Below are positions 35,533 to 43,243 of a DNA stretch of 64,000 nt, one piece after another. The translations under genes and the position numbers were made by a program. Every line of letters begins with the position of its first letter. Position 1 is the stretch's first letter. Below the pieces are notes generated by a model. That model was given only the letters and a program-made list of their open reading frames with translations. It was not told where the DNA came from and made no database searches. This DNA comes from Roseivirga thermotolerans (lineage in GTDB: Bacteria > Bacteroidota > Bacteroidia > Cytophagales > Cyclobacteriaceae), in NCBI RefSeq assembly GCF_014653175.1, contig NZ_BNAG01000001.1, forward strand, positions 372,001 to 436,000. The letters run 5' to 3'.

Positions 35533-35974
35533 TTTTGTATTTCTTTTGGTACGAAAGATTCTTTTTTCTTACATCTACAACAAACCCCATTCTCAGTAGT
35601 TTTCGGCCCAAAAGCACTGGATACTTCATTTTACTTCGGTCCGAAAGGGAAAACTCGGTTTGTATTTTATGGCCAAAAAGCTCTACCAGGGTAGTTACTA
35701 CAAAGCGCTCTTCCATGGTGCCATTGGAGCTTCTGATCTTCTTCTTCTTAAAATTGGTGGTTGAAAATGTTCTTGCTCTCTTTTCCTGAAGCCTGTTACC
35801 CTGAATATTAAAGGTGAGAACTTTTTCTCCATTAATGGTTTTCACCTTCACCTTAGAACAGTTAATGGCCGATGTGTAGGCTCCGGTATCAACCTTGGCG
35901 TCTACATCAAACAGGCCAAAATCGGGTAAATCGATCTTATCGACACGGCCAATGGTCACCGAACGTTTGAACAT
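35504..35974 (-). CDS. RimK-associated retropepsin-like protease (ATP-dependent zinc protease family)
   Basis: A 156-residue single-domain protein of the family commonly annotated as ATP-dependent zinc protease. The aspartic-protease-like motif [11 protein letters not shown] (DTGA at residues 29-32) and the later [20 protein letters not shown] match retropepsin folds. The partner gene rimK starts within its last nine codons. A protease that trims what RimK adds, or otherwise regulates it, is a reasonable inference from this repeated pairing. It starts directly after the holB stop. Confidence 0.85.
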   Translation of the reverse strand: MFKRSVTIGRVDKIDLPDFGLFDVDAKVDTGAYTSAINCSKVKVKTINGEKVLTFNIQGNRLQEKRARTFSTTNFKKKKIRSSNGTMEERFVVTTLVELFGHKIQTEFSLSDRSKMKYPVLLGRKLLRMGFVVDVRKKNLSYQKKYKNEDSSTLKK

Positions 35975-37108
35975 TTAAAGATTTTTGGCTCTCGCAATTT
36001 GGGCAATGGAAAGCGATAAATCAAGGAAGAGAATTTTCGGATTGGCATTTCGCTCCACATGATACTGCGCTTCATCGAGCTTAGGGCTTAGTATGGCTAT
36101 TTTCGGGGGTACAAATACAGCCGAAAACTTTTCTACAAAGCCGCGCTCGGTTTCGGGCAATCTGGAAATGGCCTCTGCGCTAACCCCTTTAAGGAGCGTT
36201 TCGCGCATAAAGCGACTGGCCACCGCAAAAAGGCCCACCTGAAATTCCTTGCCTTTTTTCTGAAAATCATCGGCCAACTGTATGAGCGACTCAAAGTTGT
36301 ATGAAAAACACTGGCGCATCCAGTCTTTAAAGTAATCGGCCACTTCATTGCCGGTTCCGCCAATCTCCAGGAGGGCCTTGCGCATATTGCCTTCGGCTCT
36401 GTAAGCCAATTGGGCAATCTCCTCTTCCGAAAGGTCTGTTTTTTGAGCTAATACCTGCTTTATATCCTCATCGTCAAAGGCAGGAATACGTAGCTGCTGA
36501 GCCCTGGAAAGTATGGTGGTTAAGAGCTTGTTGGCATCGTTAGAGACGAGAAGGAAAAGCGTATTTTCAGGGGGTTCTTCCAGTATTTTCAGAATACCGT
36601 TGGCGGCATTCACGTTCATTAGTTCGGGCAACCAAATGATCATTACTTTGTACTTTCCCTCAAATGACTTTAAGGATAGGGCCCTGACTATATTGCGGCT
36701 TTCCTGTCGGGGAATCATGAGCAGCTTGTTTTCCCAACCAAAGTGATTGCTCCAGTCACTCACATTGCCGTAGGGATTTTGCTGCAAAAAGGCCCTCCAC
36801 TCTACCAGAAACTTTTCGCTTGTAGCATCTTCTCTTTTCAGTTTTGGTGTGGCTGCCGAAGGGAATACAAAGTTTACATCGGGGTGAATGTATTTACTAT
36901 TTTTTATGCATGAGGGGCAGTTACCGCAGGCGTCTTCGGCCCCAGAGTTTTCGCAGTTGACATAGGTGGTGAAGGCAAGTGCCATGGCTAAATTGGCAGA
37001 ACCTTCGGCCCCTACAAATAACTGGGCATGTGCCACGTGGTTGCCCTGAACTGCCTCAATGAGCTGTTGTTTAGTATGCTTTAAGCCGGGTATGTCTTGA
37101 AACCTCAT
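35975..37108 (-). CDS. holB: DNA polymerase III delta-prime subunit
   Basis: Clamp-loader subunit of 377 residues. The AAA+ N-terminus has a degenerate P-loop (VGAEGSANLAMALAF), normal for delta-prime, which does not hydrolyse ATP. A zinc module CENSGAEDACGNCPSC follows, as does IIWLPELMNVNAANGILKILEEPPENTLF, a hallmark of the family. The C-terminal collar domain fills the last third. The start overlaps the GlmU-like gene stop by four bases. Confidence 0.92.
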   Translation of the reverse strand: MRFQDIPGLKHTKQQLIEAVQGNHVAHAQLFVGAEGSANLAMALAFTTYVNCENSGAEDACGNCPSCIKNSKYIHPDVNFVFPSAATPKLKREDATSEKFLVEWRAFLQQNPYGNVSDWSNHFGWENKLLMIPRQESRNIVRALSLKSFEGKYKVMIIWLPELMNVNAANGILKILEEPPENTLFLLVSNDANKLLTTILSRAQQLRIPAFDDEDIKQVLAQKTDLSEEEIAQLAYRAEGNMRKALLEIGGTGNEVADYFKDWMRQCFSYNFESLIQLADDFQKKGKEFQVGLFAVASRFMRETLLKGVSAEAISRLPETERGFVEKFSAVFVPPKIAILSPKLDEAQYHVERNANPKILFLDLSLSIAQIARAKNL

Positions 37109-38259
37109 GATTTATCCCAGGTTCTATATGGTGCTGTTTCTTCAAAAACGTGAGCAATAATGGCCTGCTCAGTGGCATCGTAGGTTTTGCCGCGTCTTTG
37201 CATGGCAGCTTCGGCCACCTCGGCAAATTTATTGAGTCTGAAGGTAACTAAACCTCCGGTTCCGCCCCATGAAAATGAAGGAATGAAATTTTTGGGGAAC
37301 CCCGCACCAAAAACATTGGCTCCAACACCAACCACTGTGCCGGTATTAAACATGGTGTTGATTCCGCACTTGGCATGGTCGGCCATCATTAAACCACAGA
37401 ATTGGAGCCCTGTATCATCGAACCGGCCGGAACCATAATTCCAAAGCCGCACCTTTGCGTAATTGTTCTTAAGATTGGAGGTGTTGGTATCTGCCCCAAG
37501 GTTGCACCACTCACCAATAACAGAATTGCCCAAAAAGCCATCGTGCCCCTTGTTGCTGTAGCCAAAGATTACTGAGTTGCTCACCTCTCCGCCTACCTTA
37601 GAATATGGGCCAATGGTAGAGTCGCCTTTTATTTTGGCCCCCATATTTACGTGAGACCCTTCACAAAGGGCAAAAGCTCCGCTAATAATGGCCCCCTCGT
37701 GCACTTGTGCATTCTTACCAATATATACCGGCCCATTTTCAGCATTGATAATAGCCGCTTTTATGGAAGCTCCTTTTTCGATGAACAGGTTCGGAGGGTT
37801 ATAGACTATGGTGTGCGGATCGGTCACCGGCTCGGAGTTGCGGCCCGAAGTGAGTAGCTCGAAATCGGCAATTATTTCATTTCGGTTTTCTGCAAAGATT
37901 TTCCAGGTACGATCGATGAGAGTGAACTCTCCTTCAAATTCTACCGGGCGGCCTCCGTCTCCGTTTCTGGCCAATACTTGTTTATTTGCCACCAATTCTT
38001 CACCGGGCTGCAGGGCACTTATGGCTTCAATAAGGGCCTTGTTGGCACATAAAGCACCGTTTACCTGCACAGCAGAGGAGGCTTGCGCAAATTTAGCGCC
38101 CAGGTACGGCAGTGTTGAGTAGCTGCAAGTAAAGCCTTGCACTCGCCACTTGTCGGCAAGGGTTAAAATTCCTACCCTTATTTCGGCCACCGGGCGAGTA
38201 AAGGTAAAGGGAAGTAATTGGGTTCTTATTTCGGGTGAATCGAAAAGCGCAATGTCCAT
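37105..38259 (-). CDS. GlmU-like sugar-phosphate nucleotidyltransferase with left-handed beta-helix
   Basis: A 384-residue protein with a short N-terminal nucleotidyltransferase-like region (ALFDSPEIRTQLLPFTFTRPVAEIRVGILTLADKW) and a C-terminal left-handed beta-helix made of hexapeptide repeats. Bacteroidota genomes carry this shortened GlmU-like protein in addition to canonical GlmU, and its exact reaction is not established. I start at ATG 38259; an upstream in-frame ATG adds 15 residues that lie in the preceding terminator. It is the first gene of the eight-gene operon running to the RmlD-like gene. Confidence 0.82.
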   Translation of the reverse strand: MDIALFDSPEIRTQLLPFTFTRPVAEIRVGILTLADKWRVQGFTCSYSTLPYLGAKFAQASSAVQVNGALCANKALIEAISALQPGEELVANKQVLARNGDGGRPVEFEGEFTLIDRTWKIFAENRNEIIADFELLTSGRNSEPVTDPHTIVYNPPNLFIEKGASIKAAIINAENGPVYIGKNAQVHEGAIISGAFALCEGSHVNMGAKIKGDSTIGPYSKVGGEVSNSVIFGYSNKGHDGFLGNSVIGEWCNLGADTNTSNLKNNYAKVRLWNYGSGRFDDTGLQFCGLMMADHAKCGINTMFNTGTVVGVGANVFGAGFPKNFIPSFSWGGTGGLVTFRLNKFAEVAEAAMQRRGKTYDATEQAIIAHVFEETAPYRTWDKS

Positions 38260-38274
38260 GCACAAAAATAAAAA

Positions 38275-38300
38275 AGTCTCCATCTGAAAAAATGGAGACT
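38275..38300 (-). terminator. terminator of rpmE2
   Basis: AGTCTCCAT and ATGGAGACT pair perfectly around a short loop. On the minus strand the hairpin is followed by TTTTTTATTTTTG. It lies 30 bases past the L31 stop and separates that gene from the GlmU-like operon. Confidence 0.88.
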
Positions 38301-38330
38301 CCAAATAATGCTTTATGTATTTTTAGCCGA

Positions 38331-38573
38331 CTACTTTTTGTAACGCTTGTTGAATTTCTCAACACGTCCTGCAGTATCAACAAATAGCTTCTTACCGGTG
38401 TAGAAAGGGTGCGAAGCAGAAGAAACTTCCACTTTAATAACTGGGTAAGTGTTACCATCTTCCCACTCAATGGTTTCACTAGAGGTCATTGTAGACTTAG
38501 TCAAAAACTTGTGCTCACTAGATGTATCGTAAAATACAACGGTGTTATAATCAGGATGAATGTCTTTCTTCAT
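38331..38573 (-). CDS. rpmE2: 50S ribosomal protein L31, type B (zinc-free)
   Basis: Large-subunit ribosomal protein of 80 residues, starting [16 protein letters not shown]. It has no cysteine at all, so it is the type B form that lacks the zinc ribbon and is typically favoured under zinc limitation; many Bacteroidota have only this form. The gene is a single unit with its own promoter and terminator. No Zur-like site was recognised. Confidence 0.96.
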   Translation of the reverse strand: MKKDIHPDYNTVVFYDTSSEHKFLTKSTMTSSETIEWEDGNTYPVIKVEVSSASHPFYTGKKLFVDTAGRVEKFNKRYKK

Positions 38574-38607
38574 GGCTTCAAAATTATATCTCCCTCAAAA
38601 AGGACTG

Positions 38608-38639
38608 CAAATGTAGCGACTTGCCATTTATTTCACAAA
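38608..38639 (-). promoter_or_regulatory. promoter of rpmE2 (Bacteroidota -33/-7 type)
   Basis: On the minus strand TTTG and TACATTTG are separated by 20 bases. This is the canonical Bacteroidota housekeeping arrangement (TTTG, about 20 bases, TAnnTTTG). The expected transcript start would leave a leader of roughly 30 bases before the L31 ATG. It is the best-formed vegetative promoter I found in the window. Confidence 0.7.
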
Positions 38640-38734
38640 CTTTTCAATTTAATAATCAGGCAGTTATTTACAACTTTTTAAAACAAAGCCCTGATAGTCT
38701 TACAACAAGGCCCGGGGTTTTGGGCTCAAAGGTC

Positions 38735-39394
38735 TTAAATTTTATTCATTACGGCCGATACTACCCGGTCGCAACGGCTATTGCCAAATTCAAAAACCGC
38801 GCTAGTCATAGACTGTTTGAGTAGGTCGTCTTTGAGCATTTTTTTAGCACGGTGCAAACGCACCTTCACATTACTGTCGCTCAAATCGAGCAAACGAGCA
38901 ATTTCTTGCCTGGGAGTTCCCTCCAGTTCATGTAAAATAAACACCAGCCGATACTTCTCCGGCAATCTGTCTATTGTTTGTTCTAAAATAGCCCTGGTTT
39001 CTCCTCCAATTACCTTCTTTTCAGGGCCGGGTTCAGGGGCAACTATTTTGTGGGTATGATCTGTAGTACCAGCAGCCTCCATAAACATGGCCTGCTTCCT
39101 TTTTCTGAGTTTTTGAAGCGCTTCATTCATTCCAATTCTGATTAGCCAGGTAGAAAAAGCTGAGTTTCCTCTAAATTCATCGAGTTTTAGGTAGGCCTTC
39201 AGGTAAGCTTCCTGCATAATGTCTTCCACCTCACTTTCGGAGACTATATAGCCTCTTACCACCCGATAAAGAGTCTGATTGTACCTGCGCATGAGTATCT
39301 CAAACAATTCTTTTTCTCCGCTAAGTATTCTCCCTATTACTTCCGTGTCCGTCAGCTTTGCGGTGGTCTGTCGAGAAAAGGATATAGCTCTCAT
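38735..39394 (-). CDS. ECF-family RNA polymerase sigma factor
   Basis: Sigma-70 family factor with only regions 2 and 4, 219 residues. Region 2 includes LFEILMRRYNQTLYRVVRGYIVSESEVEDIMQEAYLKAY and FSTWLIRIGMNEAL. A linker follows, then region 4, the helix-turn-helix LPEKYRLVFILHELEGTPRQEIARLLDLSDSNVKVRLHRAK. The C-terminal tail (FEFGNSRCDRVVSAVMNKI) resembles tails I have seen in a Bacteroidota ECF group. No anti-sigma gene is adjacent. It is divergent from a DoxX-like gene across a symmetric double promoter, which strongly suggests that it controls itself and that gene. Confidence 0.92.
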   Translation of the reverse strand: MRAISFSRQTTAKLTDTEVIGRILSGEKELFEILMRRYNQTLYRVVRGYIVSESEVEDIMQEAYLKAYLKLDEFRGNSAFSTWLIRIGMNEALQKLRKRKQAMFMEAAGTTDHTHKIVAPEPGPEKKVIGGETRAILEQTIDRLPEKYRLVFILHELEGTPRQEIARLLDLSDSNVKVRLHRAKKMLKDDLLKQSMTSAVFEFGNSRCDRVVSAVMNKI

Positions 39395-39420
39395 GGCTCT
39401 TTTGGGTTGTTTTCGGCCAT

Positions 39421-39448
39421 TAGATGCCGGCAGTACAACTTGGTTACA
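39421..39448 (-). promoter_or_regulatory. candidate ECF-type promoter of the sigma factor gene (left half of a symmetric pair)
   Basis: Minus strand: TGTAAC, 16 bases, CATCTA, then the ECF sigma ATG about 26 bases further. The -35-like box is one half of an 18-bp perfect palindrome (GTTACAAAATTTTGTAAC, 39443-39460) whose other half serves the opposite strand. TGTAAC/GTAAC -35 boxes with a TC-containing -10 fit known ECF promoter styles. Autoregulation is the natural inference. Confidence 0.65.
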
Positions 39449-39454
39449 AAATTT

Positions 39455-39482
39455 TGTAACGGATTAGTTCCTTTTTCATCTA
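39455..39482 (+). promoter_or_regulatory. candidate ECF-type promoter of the DoxX-like gene (right half of a symmetric pair)
   Basis: Plus strand: TGTAAC, 16 bases, CATCTA, then 25 bases to the DoxX-like ATG. Boxes and spacing are identical to those on the other strand, so the two promoters mirror each other around the palindrome centre. Both flanking genes would therefore respond to the same sigma factor. Confidence 0.65.
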
Positions 39483-39507
39483 AAAGGAAACTTCAAACAA
39501 AATTGAA

Positions 39508-39912
39508 ATGACAACCCATCAAAATTTGAACTCCTTTGTAAAGATTCAACAATGGCTCAAATACACCTTTGGACTGGTGCCCATAGCTGCCGGAGCCGAC
39601 AAGTTTGTAAACATACTGACCGACTGGACCCAATATGTGTCGGGAGGACTAGCCGATATACTGCCTGTGAGTGCCTCCACTTTTATGGTTGTTGTGGGTG
39701 TAATAGAGATAGTTGCAGGCTTGGTGGTACTTACCAAAACCGAAATTGGCAGCTATGTGGTAGCCGCCTGGCTAACACTTATTGCTTTGAGCCTCATTTT
39801 TTCAGGGCATTATATAGATGTGGCCGTGCGCGATATAGTGATGGCCATTGCAGCACTTTGCCTGGGCCAACTAACTCAAACCCTTGAACAAACGAAACAA
39901 CAGGCTACCTAA
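39508..39912 (+). CDS. DoxX-like four-helix membrane protein
   Basis: A 134-residue inner-membrane protein with about four helices (near 17-33, 55-75, 82-101 and 106-124). KYTFGLVPIAAGADKFVNILTDW is typical of DoxX-like proteins (a conserved G-x-DKF near helix 1). Family members occur in quinone- or redox-stress contexts, but the activity is not defined. It is divergent from the ECF sigma gene and has the same promoter boxes, so it is the best candidate target of that factor. Confidence 0.75.
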   Translation: MTTHQNLNSFVKIQQWLKYTFGLVPIAAGADKFVNILTDWTQYVSGGLADILPVSASTFMVVVGVIEIVAGLVVLTKTEIGSYVVAAWLTLIALSLIFSGHYIDVAVRDIVMAIAALCLGQLTQTLEQTKQQAT

Positions 39913-40125
39913 AATACTCTCTCTAAGTGGTAGGTTCCGAAGGCTGTTTCGTGCACCGGAAGGCATGGTTCTGCTTTAGTCACAAATTATGGATAGCATG
40001 TTTCCGGTTTTACAGTTCTGCCAACAATTCCGATAATCTATGTAAGAATTGTATGCATTGAGACAGCCTTCTTACCTCCAACACTCACTAATCCCGAAAT
40101 GACAAATCAAATGAAAATAATTTCG

Positions 40126-40137
40126 GACAAAATTGTC
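40126..40137. promoter_or_regulatory. inverted repeat GACAA-AA-TTGTC upstream of the Rrf2 gene, candidate operator
   Basis: A short dyad 46 bases ahead of the chosen Rrf2-family start. Rrf2 regulators usually autoregulate through AT-rich dyads close to their promoter, so this is a candidate site. It is short and could be chance. Confidence 0.35.
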
Positions 40138-40182
40138 TTAAATAAAAACAGCCATTACATTTGGGCTAAAAGTAAGTCGCGA

Positions 40183-40617
40183 ATGTTTTCAAAAGCATGT
40201 GAATACGGAATAAGGGCAACTCTATACATTGCTCAAAAGTCGCTAAACGGTCAAAGAGCAAGCCTTAAGGCCATAACTCACGAGATAGATTCACCAGAAG
40301 CTTTCACGGCCAAAATCCTTCAGCAACTCGCCAAAGCGCAGGTAGTTCGTTCGGTAAAAGGCCCACATGGTGGCTTCGAAATAGCGAGAGAAGACATTGA
40401 TAGCATGCGGCTCAGCGAGATTGTTAATGCCATAGATGGCGACAACATTTACAAAGGCTGTGGCTTGGGCCTAAAGGCTTGTAATGCTCAAAAACCCTGC
40501 CCTGTACACCACAAGTTTACGGCCATTAGAAATGACCTTAAAACTATGTTGCAAGAAACACGCCTCCTGGAGTTAGCCACCAGCCTGGAAACCGGACTTA
40601 CATTTTTGAAACGATAA
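40183..40617 (+). CDS. Rrf2-family transcriptional regulator with Fe-S cysteines (NsrR/IscR type)
   Basis: A 144-residue winged-helix regulator starting MFSKACEYGIRATLYIAQ, the family's standard beginning. The frame is open for 28 more codons to an ATG at 40099, but those residues are not family-like. Three cysteines at 93, 100 and 106 (CGLGLKACNAQKPC) are spaced like the cluster ligands of IscR and NsrR. The genes behind it encode a globin and a hemerythrin, so sensing NO or oxygen through an Fe-S cluster is the likely role. The actual signal is not shown. Confidence 0.88.
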   Translation: MFSKACEYGIRATLYIAQKSLNGQRASLKAITHEIDSPEAFTAKILQQLAKAQVVRSVKGPHGGFEIAREDIDSMRLSEIVNAIDGDNIYKGCGLGLKACNAQKPCPVHHKFTAIRNDLKTMLQETRLLELATSLETGLTFLKR

Positions 40618-40735
40618 AATTTAATTCAATAAAAGATATAAAGGTCTTAATATCTAAAATATGATTACATATGACTTATTATCAACTAACTGAAACCGCA
40701 AACGGCAAAGGCCTAATTCATCAATATCTGACTCC

Positions 40736-41122
40736 ATGAGAACCATCATCAGCCTCATAGATATTCAGCTACTGGTAGATAGCTTCTATGAGAAAGTGCG
40801 TAAAGACACGCTTCTTGGGCCCATTTTCAACCGGCAGATTGAAGACCGCTGGCCTCAACATTTAGAACGGATGTATACTTTCTGGCAAACTGTGCTGTTG
40901 CAAGAACATACTTACCACGGCAGCCCATTTGCTCCACATATGCGTTTGCCCATTGGTGAACCACATTTTACCCGGTGGCTCCAATTATTTTACAAAACCA
41001 TTGACGAGAATTTTGAAGGAAGCAAAGCCGAAGAGGCCAAATGGCGCGCTCAAAAAATGGCCGAGATGTTTGTGGTGAAAATAGATTACTATCAAACGAG
41101 AAACTCAAAACCCTTGCTATGA
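40736..41122 (+). CDS. truncated hemoglobin, group III
   Basis: A 128-residue 2-on-2 globin. DSFYEKVRKDTLLGPIFN (Tyr18, the B10-type residue) and the proximal His77 in PHFTRWLQLFY match the group III pattern, and the size is normal. Such globins bind O2 and NO and often protect against nitrosative stress. It lies 118 bases after the Rrf2 regulator and overlaps the next gene by four bases (ATGA), so it starts a globin, membrane-protein, hemerythrin operon. Confidence 0.9.
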   Translation: MRTIISLIDIQLLVDSFYEKVRKDTLLGPIFNRQIEDRWPQHLERMYTFWQTVLLQEHTYHGSPFAPHMRLPIGEPHFTRWLQLFYKTIDENFEGSKAEEAKWRAQKMAEMFVVKIDYYQTRNSKPLL

Positions 41123-41601
41123 GTAGCAAAGTACAATCACCCGTTTCGGTAGCATCAGTCTTTCTGTGGATTGGTTTTGTCTGTGCCATCAGCTTTATGG
41201 AGGCCTGGCTCAAGTTTAGGGCACCGGGAATTACGCTGCCATTGGGTCTTGGTATAGGACGTCTGGTATTTGGCGCCCTCAACAAAGTGGAGTGGGTATT
41301 TGCTCTTTCGCTACTTTTCCCGCTCCTGTCAGGGCGCAAATTCATGAAAGCGAGCACCCTTTTGTATCTGCTAGCCATTATTATTCTCATTGTCCAAAGC
41401 CTATGGATGCTTCCTACCCTCGATGCCCGGGCAGAGATGTACATACAAGGAATTACCCCACCACGCTCTAACATACACTTTTACTACGTGGGAGCGGAGT
41501 TTGTAAAAGTGGCCTCTCTATTTATATATGCTATAACACTCTTTAAACAAAACCACTCAAGAACGCCTTTTACTCAGGAGAGTACTCAACGAACCTATTG
41601 A
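41119..41601 (+). CDS. four-helix membrane protein of unknown function in the globin operon
   Basis: A 160-residue protein with about four helices (near 10-28, 55-72, 82-101 and 122-143) and the conserved-looking phrase FMEAWLKFRAPGITLPLGLGIGRLVFGALNKVEW after helix 1. I do not know its function. I start at ATG 41119, which overlaps the globin stop. The frame is open 26 codons further upstream, but that part lies within the globin gene. Its position between a globin and a hemerythrin suggests a membrane partner in NO or O2 handling, perhaps electron supply; this is speculation. Confidence 0.78.
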   Translation: MSSKVQSPVSVASVFLWIGFVCAISFMEAWLKFRAPGITLPLGLGIGRLVFGALNKVEWVFALSLLFPLLSGRKFMKASTLLYLLAIIILIVQSLWMLPTLDARAEMYIQGITPPRSNIHFYYVGAEFVKVASLFIYAITLFKQNHSRTPFTQESTQRTY

Positions 41602-42063
41602 ATGAAAAGAAAACCATTGAAGCGAACCCAGGCCCTACAGCCCCTTAGCCGGGAGCATCATCAAGGGCTATTGCTCTGTTGGAAGATTAGAAAAGGTCTT
41701 GGCACCGGAGTAGACCCTTGTCGAATAAAGGCCTACGTAGACTGGTTTTATGAAAATTACCTGTTCACTCATTTTCATCAGGAAGAGCAATTCGTTTTCC
41801 CACTACTGGGCAATGAACACGAGCTTGTAAGAAAGGCTCTGACCGAACACCGAAGGCTCAATCGGCTATTTTCGCAAAAGGAAGACCTTACAAGAAACCT
41901 TAGCCGTATAGAAGAAGAACTTGAACAACACATTCGATTTGAAGAACGAGTGCTCTTTGAAGAAATACAACGCACCGTTAGCACAGAGCAATTGCAATCG
42001 CTTGAACTAAGCCATCAAGAAACCGGATTTCAGGAAAATAACTCCGACCCCTTTTGGCTTTAA
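41602..42063 (+). CDS. hemerythrin HHE-domain protein
   Basis: A 153-residue four-helix-bundle protein with the diiron-binding histidine and glutamate pattern: REHHQGLLL in helix 1, HFHQEEQFVFPLL in helix 2, EHRRLNRLF in helix 3 and LEQHIRFEERVLFEEI in helix 4. HHE proteins store or sense O2 or NO, or repair Fe-S centres (RIC/YtfE group). It starts directly after the stop of the membrane-protein gene and closes the operon. Confidence 0.85.
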   Translation: MKRKPLKRTQALQPLSREHHQGLLLCWKIRKGLGTGVDPCRIKAYVDWFYENYLFTHFHQEEQFVFPLLGNEHELVRKALTEHRRLNRLFSQKEDLTRNLSRIEEELEQHIRFEERVLFEEIQRTVSTEQLQSLELSHQETGFQENNSDPFWL

Positions 42064-42122
42064 GGCCACGCTGTATTACAGCTGCACAAAGTCGGCCATC
42101 CAACACTTTTGCCATTCAATGC

Positions 42123-42151
42123 TGTAACCAAAACCTACTTTCTGTATCCAA
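42123..42151 (+). promoter_or_regulatory. candidate ECF-type promoter of the DUF4142 gene
   Basis: TGTAACC, 16 bases, ATCCAA; the DUF4142 ATG lies 30 bases further. Boxes and spacing closely match the pair at 39.4 kb (TGTAAC[C/G]-N16-ATCTAA). It is a single match with one base different in the -10 box, so it is weaker than the paired examples. Confidence 0.4.
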
Positions 42152-42181
42152 TGGTCACTTATAATAACAGAACAGACCATT

Positions 42182-42718
42182 ATGAAAACACTTCTCAGAT
42201 CACAAACAAGACTGCTGGCCATAGCCATTTTTCTCTGCATTGGTTTTGGCCTGAAGGCACAGGAAACACCAAAGCTAAACGACACTGAAATAGCCCATGT
42301 GGGTGTTGTGGCTAACCAAATTGACATTAGCTATGCAGAAATAGCCAAATCCAGATCCAGAAATAAAGCCATAGTGAACTTTGCTGAAACTATGGTTCGA
42401 GACCATAAGGCCTTCATTGAACAGGCCGAAAAGCTGGTTACTCGATTAGGGGTAAGCCCTCAAGACAATGCAGTAAGCCAGTCTCTGCTTGAAGGAGCCA
42501 AACAAACCCGCGAAATGCTGATGACCAAAAGCGGAAAAGCCTTCGACAAAGCCTACATCGATAATGAAGTGGCCTATCACAAAATTGTTATTGATGCCCT
42601 CAAAAACCTACTAGCCGCTCAGGCAAGCAACGATGAGCTTCGCTCTTTTCTTGAGGGCATAGTTCCTGCCCTTGAGGGGCACTTGAAGCATGCCGAAATG
42701 GTACAAAAGTCTATTTAA
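42182..42718 (+). CDS. DUF4142-family exported protein (ferritin-like fold)
   Basis: A 178-residue protein with a Sec signal peptide (cleavage near residue 26, GLKAQ) and a long-helix body (FAETMVRDHKAFIEQAEKLVTRLG, VAYHKIVIDALKNLL, LEGHLKHAEMV). This matches the DUF4142 family, predicted to form a ferritin-like four-helix bundle in the periplasm. Its role is unknown; it is often linked with envelope or oxidative stress. A TGTAACC-type promoter ahead of it suggests ECF control. Confidence 0.85.
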   Translation: MKTLLRSQTRLLAIAIFLCIGFGLKAQETPKLNDTEIAHVGVVANQIDISYAEIAKSRSRNKAIVNFAETMVRDHKAFIEQAEKLVTRLGVSPQDNAVSQSLLEGAKQTREMLMTKSGKAFDKAYIDNEVAYHKIVIDALKNLLAAQASNDELRSFLEGIVPALEGHLKHAEMVQKSI

Positions 42719-42891
42719 GACCCACTACTAACTGCTGGGGCTTCTCAGCCCATTGATTTCCAAGACCCGGTTCAGCTCCCAACCAACTACTCATCAAGTA
42801 GTTGTTCATTGAGAAAAGTGTCAACGAACCGCGTCCGCTTATCATAGCTGAGAGCCCCTCTTTTCTTTCTTAATCATAAACTCATATTTGC

Positions 42892-43230
42892 ATGAAAACT
42901 TTGTTCAGCCTGGCAGCTATTGCCTTAATTAGCTATTGTAGCCTTTGGCCACAGGCCTCCCTAAAAAAGGGACAAACTCCTCAAAATCATACCGTTGAAA
43001 TAAAGCAACTCAAATTCATACCTGATTATATTGAGGTTAATAAAGGAGATACTGTTACCTTTATTAACAGAGATTATGTTCAACACGATGTTACTGAAGA
43101 GAAAGCTAAGCGGTGGACTTCCGGGATTCTTAAAAAAGATGAAAGCTGGAAAACAGTTGTAAAAGGCGATGAAGACTACTTTTGCACTCTTCATGTCATC
43201 ATGAAAGGGAAAATAAGAATTAAGAAATAG
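42892..43230 (+). CDS. small exported cupredoxin (plastocyanin/amicyanin-like)
   Basis: A 112-residue blue-copper-type protein with an N-terminal signal peptide (about 1-22). The type 1 copper ligands can be placed at H65 (YVQHDV), C98, H101 and M104 (YFCTLHVIMKG), in the order H...C-x2-H-x2-M. It probably shuttles electrons in the periplasm. It lies 13 bases ahead of the PLP decarboxylase gene and downstream of the globin/hemerythrin cluster. Confidence 0.85.
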   Translation: MKTLFSLAAIALISYCSLWPQASLKKGQTPQNHTVEIKQLKFIPDYIEVNKGDTVTFINRDYVQHDVTEEKAKRWTSGILKKDESWKTVVKGDEDYFCTLHVIMKGKIRIKK

Positions 43231-43243
43231 CACCAACTCACCC

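Noticed and set aside
40099-40182. A 28-codon N-terminal extension of the Rrf2 regulator
   Set aside because: Rrf2 proteins begin at the MFSKACEYGI-type helix; the extension is not family-like and contains the candidate operator dyad.
40968-41474. A 168-codon open frame on the minus strand opposite the globin and membrane-protein genes
   Set aside because: It spans two well-supported genes on the other strand, and its basic, low-complexity translation has no family features.
42784-42802. Short hairpin AACTACT-CATCA-AGTAGTT between DUF4142 and cupredoxin genes
   Set aside because: It is only 7 bp, has no T-run and no clear placement relative to either gene; it may be chance.
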